Notes under the pieces: model-generated
What the model was told of the DNA's origin: nothing
What the model saw: only the letters and a program-made list of their open reading frames with translations
Database searches by the model: none
Shown here: positions 27,116 to 35,500 of the stretch, in pieces
How the letters are laid out: each line of letters opens with the position of its first letter
How positions within the stretch are numbered: the stretch's first letter is position 1
Position numbers and translations under genes: made by a program
Source: CAINDZ01 sp964399195
Lineage (GTDB): Bacteria; Krumholzibacteriota; Krumholzibacteriia; LZORAL124-64-63
Direction of reading: 5' to 3'
Assembly: GCA_964399195.1 (NCBI GenBank)
Contig: CAYNPY010000004.1
Coordinates: 12,770 to 76,769, forward strand
Length of the DNA stretch: 64,000 nt

Positions 27116-27328
27116 ATATGGATATTGGATATCGTGATATATGTTTTTTGCTCACCAACACCAATGTCGATGTTGGTATTCATGATTCATTTTTCACTGG
27201 CAATTGCAGATCAATTTGATAGGCTTTCCGCCCGGGGCGCCTGTCGCGACGAAAGTCCCGCGCAGCCGGGATCGCCGGCGCGGACTCCTGCGACCGGTGG
27301 AGCCTTACCCGCCTGAGGAGGTACCATC

Positions 27329-28075
27329 ATGTCTCGACGCTCCTCGCACACCGCCTGCGTCCTTCGCAAGATCATCGCCTTGTCCGCGCTGGCCATGTGG
27401 GCATCATCGCCTGTGGTCGCGGGCACGCCCGTCGCCTGCATCGTCCCGGACAACGGCGCCGGCACCGCCGACCTGCCGCCGGTTGGGTGCGGTTACGTCT
27501 CCCTGAGCCCGATGCAGATCATCGACGGATTGGCGCCGGGAACAACCGTCCGCTGTGACGCCAGGATCGATTCGTTCTTCGACATCTTTTACGCGGTCGG
27601 CGGCCCGCTCGGCGGCGGCGTCGAGCAGTTCCGTGCGCCGCTCCACCTCGACATGACCGGCACGGGGGACCTTGCCGGCTACTCGCGCGTCGACTCCTTC
27701 TTCGATATCTTCGTCGAGGTGCACGAGGCGCCGCGCTGCTGCGTGGATGTGCAGTCTTTTGACACCGACATGTTTCGCCTGCAGGGTCAGCTCCCGCCCG
27801 GCGATCCGGACTTCGACCTGCTCCGCATCACGGGCGGCACCGGCCTCGGGCTGCCGAGTCCCGGTCACACGACGCTGAGGTCGACGGCCACCGGTTGGGC
27901 GATCGACAGCTTCTTCGACATCACCTACCGCATCGATTTCGTGGGAGCCCCCGGCGGCGCCTTCGCGGGCAGGTCGGGCAGCACGACCGGGACGATTCGC
28001 ATGCAGTGCGGCACGCCGGACCCGGTAGCCACCGACCTGAGCACCTGGGGGGGCTTCAAGGCCTCGTACCGCTAG
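27329..28075 (+). CDS. exported protein with three DSFFDI repeats and WGGFKASYR tail
   Basis: This exported protein of 248 residues has a GAGGAGG site 7 nt upstream and a signal peptide (IIALSALAMWASSPVVAG). The mature part has three copies of a short repeat, [RA]-[IV]-D-S-F-F-D-I: RIDSFFDIFYAVG, RVDSFFDIFVEVH and AIDSFFDITYRID. Cysteines lie between them, including a CC pair, and the repeats are 40-80 residues apart. It ends in STWGGFKASYR. I do not recognise the family. The even repeat pattern suggests a three-module beta structure. It lies head to head with the propeller operon and 113 nt before the third propeller gene. Confidence 0.8.
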   Translation: MSRRSSHTACVLRKIIALSALAMWASSPVVAGTPVACIVPDNGAGTADLPPVGCGYVSLSPMQIIDGLAPGTTVRCDARIDSFFDIFYAVGGPLGGGVEQFRAPLHLDMTGTGDLAGYSRVDSFFDIFVEVHEAPRCCVDVQSFDTDMFRLQGQLPPGDPDFDLLRITGGTGLGLPSPGHTTLRSTATGWAIDSFFDITYRIDFVGAPGGAFAGRSGSTTGTIRMQCGTPDPVATDLSTWGGFKASYR

Positions 28076-28188
28076 CGCGGGATCAGCCGCGCCAGGGGCC
28101 GTCTTCCTTGCCGGGAGGCGGCCCCCTGGACTTGACCCCGGTCGCCGTCGACGACTGGTCCTGCTACCCGCACCCGGAGGTAGATCCC

Positions 28189-30489
28189 ATGCACCGAATC
28201 TTACCCGCTCTGGCAATCCTGACCGGTCTCGTCGTGGAGACATCGGCGTCCCTCGCCCTCACCCCCGCCCACGTCTGGAGCGAGCGCTTCGGCGGGACAT
28301 CCAACGACTTCGCCGATGCCGTCGCCATCGACGCCTCCGGGAACATCATCATGGTGGGCCACTTCGTGGGCACGGCGAACCTCGGAGGGAGCGACCTGAT
28401 CTCCGGTGGGAGCAACGACATCTTCATCGCCAAATTCTCTGCCGCCGGGGGCCACATCTGGAGTCAGCGCTTCGGCGGCACCGGGAGCGAGGAGGCGACC
28501 GGTGTCGCTGTCGATTCCTCCGGCAGCGTACTAGTGACCGGGAACTTCCAGGGAACGGTGGACTTCGGCGGGGGCAACCGCACCAGCGGGGGCAGCAACG
28601 ATATCTTCGTCGCGAAGTACAATTCCGTCGGCGTTCACCAGTGGAGCGTCACGTACGGAGGTTCCGGCACCGATGCCGGAAGCGCCGTCGACGTGGACAA
28701 CTCCGGCAACGTCTACAGCACGGGCTTCTTCACGGGAACCGTCACCTTCGGAGGCGACCTGTTCTTGGGCCAGGGCGGGAACGACATCGTGGTCCAGAAG
28801 CACAGTTCCGCGGGTTCCCTGCTGTGGACGCAGATGGCGGGGGGGCCGTCGAACGATACCGGAAGCGCCATCGCCGTGGACGCTTCCGGAAACGCCATCG
28901 TGGCGGGCGGCTTCGGGGGAACCACCACGTGGGGAGTCGCCCTCTCGAGCAACGGCGGCACGGACGTCCTCCTCGCCAAGTACAACACATCGGGCACGCT
29001 GCAGTGGGCCTCCGGATACGGCAGCGTGAACGGCGACCAGGGTTATGGCGTGGCCGTGGACGCCGCAGGTGACATCGTGATGACGGGCTATTTCCAGGGG
29101 AGTGCGGATTTCGGCGGCGGCGCTCTGTCCAACCAGGGCTCGGATGTGTTCCTTGCCCGCTACACGACCGCCGGCGCGCACCAGTGGAGCCGGCGCTTCG
29201 GCGGCACCGGCAGCGATTTCGGCCGCGCCGTTTCCATCGACATGAACGGCAATATCCTGGCGGCCGGGTACTTTGCGGGAACCGCCGATCTTGGCACCGG
29301 TCCACTCGCCAGCGCGGGCGGCAACGACATCTTCATCGGGCGCTACGATGCTGCGGGCGCCGCGGTGTGGGCGCAACGACTGGGTGGAACCAGCACGGAT
29401 CAGTCGCGGGCGATCGCAGCGGCGACGAACGGCGACGCGATTCTCGCGGGCTACTTTGTATCCACGGTGAATTTCGGCGGCAATGACCTGACGAGCGCGG
29501 GGAGCTTTGACCTGGCGCTGGCCCGGTACACCGCCGACGTGCGCGAACCGCAGATCACATCCGTCCAGGATGTCGGCAACGATCAGGGTCGCCAGTTGCA
29601 GATCCGTTTCGTGCGTTCGGCGCACGACCGGACCGGTTCGACGCGCACCGTGACCCACTACGAGGCCTACCGCCGGGACGATCCGCTGCCCACAACGGCC
29701 GCGAGGACCGCGCCGGACAGCCTTCCGCCGCTGGCATTGCGCGCGGAGGGCTGGACGCAGGTGGGCACGGTGAACGCGCACGGCGAGACCAGCTACGGCA
29801 TCGTCGTCCCCACCCTCGGCGATTCCACGGCAACGCTCGGCCGGTACTACTCGACATTCTACGTCCGCGCGGCCACGGCCGATCCGCTGGTGTTCTTCGA
29901 TTCCGCCGCCGACAGCGGCGTCTCTGTCGACAACCTCGCGCCGGGCGTTCCGGGAGGACTCCTCAACAGCGGCAGTCTTCTGTCCTGGAACGAGTCCAAC
30001 GCCACGGACTTCGACTACTTCACGGTCTACGGCGCCAACGCCAATACCTTCGCCTCAGCGGTCGTGGTGGACTACACGGTCGCACCCTTCCTGGACGTGA
30101 CGAACTCGGGGTACACACACTACTTCGTGACGGCGACCGACTTCTCCGGCAACGAAGGCGCGCCGGCTACGTTCAACCTGCTCTCCGGCGTGGACGGGCC
30201 GCCGAAGTCGTACGTCCTTTCCGTGAGCAGCTTCCCCAATCCGTTCAATCCGACCACCACGCTGAGCTACACAGTCCCTGCGCGCAGCAACGTGACGGTG
30301 GCGATCTACGACGTGCACGGCGCGCGCGTCGCAACCCTGGTGGACAACCAGATCCGCGAAGCCGGCGCGTACCGCGCCGAGTGGAACGGTCGCAGCCGGT
30401 CGGGCATCGACGTGCCGTCGGGGGTCTACTTCGCGCGAATCGAGCACGCAGGCGCGACCAGGACCCGGAAACTGGTATTGATGAAATGA
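28189..30489 (+). CDS. exported SBBP-repeat beta-propeller protein with FlgD-like C-terminal domain (paralogue 3)
   Basis: This 766-residue exported protein starts at ATG 28189 with a GGAGG site 8 nt upstream. After the signal peptide (ILPALAILTGLVVETSASLA) come about nine SBBP-type repeats (FGGTSNDFADAVAIDASGNI ..., SGGSNDIFIAKFS). The GNDQGRQLQIRFVRSAHD region, an Fn3-like block (DNLAPGVPGGL, DFDYFTVYGAN) and a FlgD-like domain (SFPNPFNPTTTL ... RTRKLVLMK) follow. It is the plus-strand member of the three-paralogue set. Translation probably follows the DSFFDI gene on the same transcript. Confidence 0.88.
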   Translation: MHRILPALAILTGLVVETSASLALTPAHVWSERFGGTSNDFADAVAIDASGNIIMVGHFVGTANLGGSDLISGGSNDIFIAKFSAAGGHIWSQRFGGTGSEEATGVAVDSSGSVLVTGNFQGTVDFGGGNRTSGGSNDIFVAKYNSVGVHQWSVTYGGSGTDAGSAVDVDNSGNVYSTGFFTGTVTFGGDLFLGQGGNDIVVQKHSSAGSLLWTQMAGGPSNDTGSAIAVDASGNAIVAGGFGGTTTWGVALSSNGGTDVLLAKYNTSGTLQWASGYGSVNGDQGYGVAVDAAGDIVMTGYFQGSADFGGGALSNQGSDVFLARYTTAGAHQWSRRFGGTGSDFGRAVSIDMNGNILAAGYFAGTADLGTGPLASAGGNDIFIGRYDAAGAAVWAQRLGGTSTDQSRAIAAATNGDAILAGYFVSTVNFGGNDLTSAGSFDLALARYTADVREPQITSVQDVGNDQGRQLQIRFVRSAHDRTGSTRTVTHYEAYRRDDPLPTTAARTAPDSLPPLALRAEGWTQVGTVNAHGETSYGIVVPTLGDSTATLGRYYSTFYVRAATADPLVFFDSAADSGVSVDNLAPGVPGGLLNSGSLLSWNESNATDFDYFTVYGANANTFASAVVVDYTVAPFLDVTNSGYTHYFVTATDFSGNEGAPATFNLLSGVDGPPKSYVLSVSSFPNPFNPTTTLSYTVPARSNVTVAIYDVHGARVATLVDNQIREAGAYRAEWNGRSRSGIDVPSGVYFARIEHAGATRTRKLVLMK

Positions 30490-30624
30490 AAGTGAGCGGC
30501 AGGCATCCTTCGGCAAGGCCGGGGGCTTCCTTGGCTGGTCCAGTTTCGTCTCGGCCATTCCCTGCGTATCGCCGGCCTGCCCACGGCTTACCGGGACGGC
30601 GCATTCAGGCGCCGAGGCGGCGGC

Positions 30625-30639
30625 GTGCGCCGGCGCAAC
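30625..30639. repeat. dispersed palindrome, copy 1 (imperfect)
   Basis: This copy (GTGCGCCGGCGCAAC) has a perfect 12-bp core at 30626-30637 and differs from the other copies by one base. It lies between the convergent stops of the propeller and GEVED genes. Confidence 0.5.
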
Positions 30640-30657
30640 TCTCACCCTGTCGTGATC

Positions 30658-30673
30658 GTTGCGCCGGCGCAAC
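30658..30673. repeat. dispersed palindrome GTTGCGCCGGCGCAAC, copy 2
   Basis: This is a perfect 16-bp palindrome, able to form a GTTGCG/CGCAAC stem with a CCGG loop. It lies 9 nt from the stop of the minus-strand GEVED gene. The same sequence recurs at 59333 and, with C/G ends, at 62643. All copies are at gene 3' ends, which suggests a terminator-like role. Confidence 0.6.
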
Positions 30674-30682
30674 CGCCGATGC

Positions 30683-32461
30683 TCACTTGAACAGCGCCAC
30701 CTTCCGCGTCACGGCGCCGTTCCCGCTCTCCGCGCGCACGAGGTACACGCCCGACTCCACGCGCCGACCGCCGTCGTCCAGCCCGTCCCAGGCGATCTCG
30801 TGCGTGCCGGCCTCACGCGCGCCCTCGACCAGCGTCCGCACCAGCCTGCCGCGAGCGTCATGCACCGTCACGCGCAGCACCGTCGCGGCGTCCAGTTCGC
30901 AGACGATGCTCGTGCGCGGGTTGAACGGGTTCGGCTGCGCCGGCAGCAGGCGCAGGCCGAAGCCCGTTTCGGCCGCGGGCACGTCCGTCGGCCCGCCCAC
31001 GTGCAGCAGGTAGTCCTCGGTCTCGCCGTCGCCGAACTGGCCGTCGCCGGTCCAGTCGACGGGCACCGCGGCATCGCTCAGCGTGAAGCGGAACCACACC
31101 GGCCCGTCGCTGCTGAGGGCCGTGAACGGCTGCAGCCCGAGCTGCGACGCCGGCCCCCTGAACCCGGCCGGCACCGGCTGGTTGACCACGACCTGCTCGC
31201 TGCCGGTCTGGCCGCCGGCGCAGGTCACGGTCTGCCCCCAGTCGCCGCTGCGGTCCCAGTCGGCCAGCACGTGCAGCAGCATGTCGGGCCCGCCCGAGTT
31301 GTCGATGTCGATGTCGATGTCGCCGCCCCAGCTCACCGGCTGGCAGGCGCCGGGCAGCGACGGCGCGCCGCCCTGCAGCGGGCAGGCGGCCAGCGTCCCG
31401 TTCACCAGGTCGTACGCGCGCGGCACCACCAGGCCCGCGTCGCCGTCCTGGTCGCACTCGTCGTGGTTGTATCGGCTGAAGTTGCAGAGGTCCTGGTTGC
31501 CCTCGCCCTCCAGGTCCACGGTCGGCCCGAAGAACGCGGTGATCGGCGCGCGGTGGTACACGTAGCCGATCGGCCCGCCCGCGATGCAGGTCGGGAACTG
31601 CCCCATCGTGCCGTTCGGGTAGGCCAGCGCGTCCTCGGGCGCGTCGCCCAGTTCGCCGGCGTCGCCCACGCTGCCGTCGCCGATCGCCAGCAGGTAGTCC
31701 TCGGTCTCGCCGACGTCGAAGGTGAAGGTTCCGTCCCAGCCGATCGGCATCGGCACGGGATCGCCGATCGTGAAGCGCGCCCACACCGGCCCGGTGTTCG
31801 GGCCGACCAGCAGCGGACCGGGCGCCAGCCCCGACAGCAGACCCACGTAGCCGTCGGGCACCGGCAGGTTGATGATCGCGTGCTCGGGCACCGGCCCCCC
31901 GCCCGGGCACAGCACCTGGCCGCCCCAGCGGCCGTCCTGGTCCCAGTCGAACAGCACGTTGATCAGCGCGTCGTTGCCCGAGAGGTTCGAGACCCTCATG
32001 TCGATGGCGGCGCCCCACTGGACCACCGCGCAGGCCGGCGCGATCGGGTCGTACGGGCCGCTGCTGCACGGCTGGATGTTGTTCTGGAAGATCGTGAACG
32101 TGGTGGTGTTGACCAGGCCGCCGTCGCCGTCGGCGGCGCCCCAGCACTCGTCCATCTCGTAGGGCGGCTGCGGGCAGAAGCCCGCGTTGCCGTCCAGTTC
32201 GGGGTCCATCGACGCGCCGAACCAGGCCATCGGCATCTGGTTCGCGTGGAACACGAAGCCGACCGGCCCGCCATAGCAGGTGGGGAACAGGCCGGCGACC
32301 CCCAGGGCCGGGTAGGCGGGGGAGCCCTCGGGGGCGTCGCCCCATTCGCCGGGGCCGGGGTGGGGCTGGGTCAGCGCAACACCCGGCAATGCCAACAAGA
32401 TCCCCGAGATCAAGACGCACAACATCCAGAAAAACGACCGGTCGGCGGGCTGGCTGGGCAT
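30683..32461 (-). CDS. exported tandem GEVED-domain protein with FlgD-like C-terminal domain
   Basis: This exported protein has 592 residues. Start 32461 has a GGGGAGG site 6 nt upstream, giving a signal peptide (FFWMLCVLISGILLALPGVALT). Two similar halves follow. Each opens with a GDAPE-x-x-x-A-Y-P block and closes with a GETEDYLL motif (GETEDYLLAIGD, GETEDYLLHVGG), the mark of GEVED domains found in secreted proteins. The C-terminus is a FlgD-like Ig domain (AQPNPFNPRTSI ... TRKVALFK). The function is unknown; the fold suggests surface display. Confidence 0.85.
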   Translation of the reverse strand: MPSQPADRSFFWMLCVLISGILLALPGVALTQPHPGPGEWGDAPEGSPAYPALGVAGLFPTCYGGPVGFVFHANQMPMAWFGASMDPELDGNAGFCPQPPYEMDECWGAADGDGGLVNTTTFTIFQNNIQPCSSGPYDPIAPACAVVQWGAAIDMRVSNLSGNDALINVLFDWDQDGRWGGQVLCPGGGPVPEHAIINLPVPDGYVGLLSGLAPGPLLVGPNTGPVWARFTIGDPVPMPIGWDGTFTFDVGETEDYLLAIGDGSVGDAGELGDAPEDALAYPNGTMGQFPTCIAGGPIGYVYHRAPITAFFGPTVDLEGEGNQDLCNFSRYNHDECDQDGDAGLVVPRAYDLVNGTLAACPLQGGAPSLPGACQPVSWGGDIDIDIDNSGGPDMLLHVLADWDRSGDWGQTVTCAGGQTGSEQVVVNQPVPAGFRGPASQLGLQPFTALSSDGPVWFRFTLSDAAVPVDWTGDGQFGDGETEDYLLHVGGPTDVPAAETGFGLRLLPAQPNPFNPRTSIVCELDAATVLRVTVHDARGRLVRTLVEGAREAGTHEIAWDGLDDGGRRVESGVYLVRAESGNGAVTRKVALFK

Positions 32462-32485
32462 GGCGACCTCCCCGGGACGACAAAG

Positions 32486-32516
32486 CGGACAATTTGGCTG
32501 TTGTTGTCCGACTATA
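32486..32516 (-). promoter_or_regulatory. -10 box with downstream inverted repeat before the GEVED gene
   Basis: On the minus strand a TATAGT (32516-32511) is followed directly by CGGACAA-N11-TTGTCCG (32510-32486). The inverted repeat covers the expected transcript start, as a repressor site would. I see no matching -35 box. Confidence 0.4.
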
Positions 32517-32569
32517 CCACGATCCATCCCGCTCGGGGCGGAAAAATCGCCTGGCGGGCCTCCCGGTCT

Positions 32570-35500
32570 TCATTTCAGCATCGTCACGCGCCGGTGATCG
32601 GAGCGGCCGCCGGGAGTCGTCAGGCGAAGCACGTAAGAGCCGCTCGGCAGGCGCCGGCCGCCGTCGTCACGGCCGTCCCAGGACATGTCGTGGCGGCCCG
32701 CCGCCAGATCGCCCGCCCATAACCGTCGCACGCGCCGGCCCTGCAGGTCGAAGACCTCCAGTCTGGCCGCTCCCGCCCCCTCCAGTTCGAACGTGACGGC
32801 AAGCGTCGGGTTGAACGGATTGGGAGCCGCGGCAACGAGCCACGTCGCGCGCGGCGATTCCTGCTCCGTGACACCGGACACCCCCGCCTCGAAGACCAGC
32901 CGATAGTTGCCGGACAGGGGCCAGTCGCCCGGTCCGCGCTTCCAGGCCGCCACGCACAGGTATCCCGCCTGCTCCACGTCCACCACGACGGCCTCGTCCT
33001 GCCCTGGGCCCGCGAGCCAGGCCGCGCCGTCCGGCAGGACCTGCGACTTGGCCAGCCAGGGCAGGTTGCCCGGGTGCACGGAGAGCCCGTAGTCCACCGT
33101 CCCGTCGAGGTTCTCCAGCCGGATGCGCCAGATGCCCGGCGACAGCCAGACCTCGTGAAGCGCGAGGCCCTGCACCGCCGGCAAGGCGAAGGTAGTCGTC
33201 GCTCCGCTCGGGTCGCTGCCGAGGAAGCTGGACGCCACCGACCCGATCTGCGCGGCGCCGACGCCGGCGAACCGGCGCAGCCCCGCATCGAACGCGCGCG
33301 GGGTCGTGCGCCCGTAATTCACGAGCACGAAATCGCACTCGTCGGCTGGCCCGCCGGACATCACCCGCGATTCGAAGAAGCCGTCCTGCGCCCCGGTGGC
33401 CGCCTCGTGCAGCGCGACATCGCAATCCTCGCCGGCCGCCGGCACCGCCACGAACCCGACCCACTGGCCGGCGCGCGTGCGGCCGTCGGGCTCGCCGCCG
33501 AAGCGGAAGCCGGCGCAGTTGGGGGCCAGGCCTGCGGCGCCTGGATCGCCGATCGCGCCCCAGCCGCCGTCCGGCAGCGGCGGCGCCGCGGCCAGCGAGG
33601 CGCCGGCGCCGAGGACCGGCGGCGACCAGATCCACTGCGCGCCCCAAACGTTGTTCGCGTCGTCCTCCTCGGGCAGGAGATCCTCCGCGTCCAGGATCAT
33701 CGCGGCCGTGTGCCGCCCGCCCGCCACCAGCATCGGCGTGGCGTCATTCAGCCCGGCGATCTCGCCGGTCGCCAGCCCCGGCAGCGCCAGCGGCAGCACC
33801 GGCGCGCCGTCCACCGCAACCAGGCACGGATTGGGCGGGTAAGCGATCGCGCCGCCGTTGCCCGCCCCCACGTTGAAGTACGTCGCCGCCGGCGCCGGCA
33901 GCAGTTCGCCGGGCGCGGGCACGTCGCCCGGCAGTCCGTCCGGCTGCGGACGCGGCACCAGCGGCGCCGCCCAACCCTCCGCCGCCACCGGGAACAGATC
34001 CGGCAGCGTGGGCGCCACGCGCAGCTGTGCCGCTCGCGCCTGGCGTCCAGTCACGGGATGGCGGTAGAGCGCGAAGGCATGCGGTCCCGGCGTGTCGACG
34101 AAGACTTCCAAGCGCGCGACGCCGTCGCCGCCGGTTCGGGCGTAGGCCGACCAGCTGTCGAGATTCGCGGGCGCCGTCAGGGCGCCGAACCACGCCAGGC
34201 TCAGCGGACCGTCCGCGGCGTCGCCGGTCACGCGGAGCGTGAGCGGCCCCTCCTGGCCGGGCGCGATGACGACGCTGCCCAGCTTGAGCATTTCGTTCTC
34301 GGCGAACGCGAGGGGCGCGTCGTCGTACGGCGTCCAGGCGCCGGCGGCGACATGGCCGACGCGCGCGGGCGCGGCGTGGCCGCTCCAGTTGAGGATTGCG
34401 GCATCGACCAGCGCCTCGCCGGCCTCTGCGGGCATCAGCACGGCGTCGAGCTGCCCGGCCAGCCGCGCCGAGGAAGCCAGCCAGGTGTCCAGTCCCGCCT
34501 GCGGATCGTCGGACGCCGCGTGCAGCTGCAGGTCGAAGTCGGCCTGGTCGTCGTCCGCGAACAGGAAGATCCCCCGCAGTTCGCCCGCCGGAACCCGCAG
34601 GCGCACGGCATCGACGTTCGCGCCGCCGGCGCCGCCGACCAGGTTCTCCCAGCCGCCGGTTGTCGGCGGCGGCGCGCCCAGCTCAACGGCGGGCGCGGGC
34701 GCCAGCTCGGCCGGCGCCCACAGCCACTGCCAGGCCCAGTGGTTGTCGGCTTCGTCCGCTTCGGCGGCCGACTCGCCGGCGTCGGCCCAGGCCCCCAAGG
34801 TGTGGCGGCCGCCGCTCACCACGAGCGGGCCCTGGTTCAGCCAAGTCCGGCTCGCGCCGGCGGCCAGCGGCGCGCCGGCTTCGATCAGCACCGAACCCTG
34901 CGCCAGGCCGTCGACGCGCACGTCGACGCGCACGTCACCGACCGTCGCGCCGCTGCCGCTGTTCGCGACACCCAGACTCCACCACGTGGGCATACCACCG
35001 CCCAGCGCGCGCGGCGGCGGCGGGATGCTGTCGAAGTTCGGCGCCGTCAGCGGCACCAGCGCCTGCGCCCAGCCCGGCGGCGGGGTCGCCGTCAGTTCGG
35101 CGTTCGCCGGCGCCGAAATGATCACCGGACCGTAGGTTGCGTAGCCGGCGCTCCAGTGTCCGGCGCGGTCGAGCGGGCGGATCGTGAACCACCAGGTGCC
35201 GGCGGGCAGATTGATCGTCGTGAACTGGTTCACGTCGCCGCAGCTGAGGATGGTGCCCGGATCGACGGGCCCGCCGACATGGGCGCTCAGGCTGTGGCCG
35301 GCGATGCCCGAGGCGTCGTCCAGCGCGGCCACCCAGTACAGGTCCACGGTGCCGTCGGCCGAGGGCACGCCCGGCACGTGGCTGGTCGAGGAAAACACGA
35401 ACGGCAGCGGCGGCGCCTGCGTGTCGATCTCGTAGCCGCTGTTGCGCGCGGTCTCCCACACGTCCTCGCGCAGCGAGAGGTTGTTGCCCAGGAATCCGGC

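Larger units (their letters stand above)
26980..27328. other. AT-rich divergent control region
   Basis: These 349 bp separate the four-gene operon from the gene at 27329. Bases 27061-27215 are strikingly AT-rich against the GC-rich background. They hold a near-consensus promoter on each strand, a GATAT-TGG-ATATC dyad (27121-27133) and a hairpin ACCAACA/TGTTGGT (27154-27160 with 27171-27177). No ORF with a ribosome site is visible. Confidence 0.6.

Noticed and set aside
20771..30489. Regular ~140-bp DNA repeats suggesting a CRISPR or satellite array
   Set aside because: The period is the SBBP protein repeat; DNA repeats are imperfect, far longer than CRISPR units, and lie wholly inside open reading frames. 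No cas gene is present.
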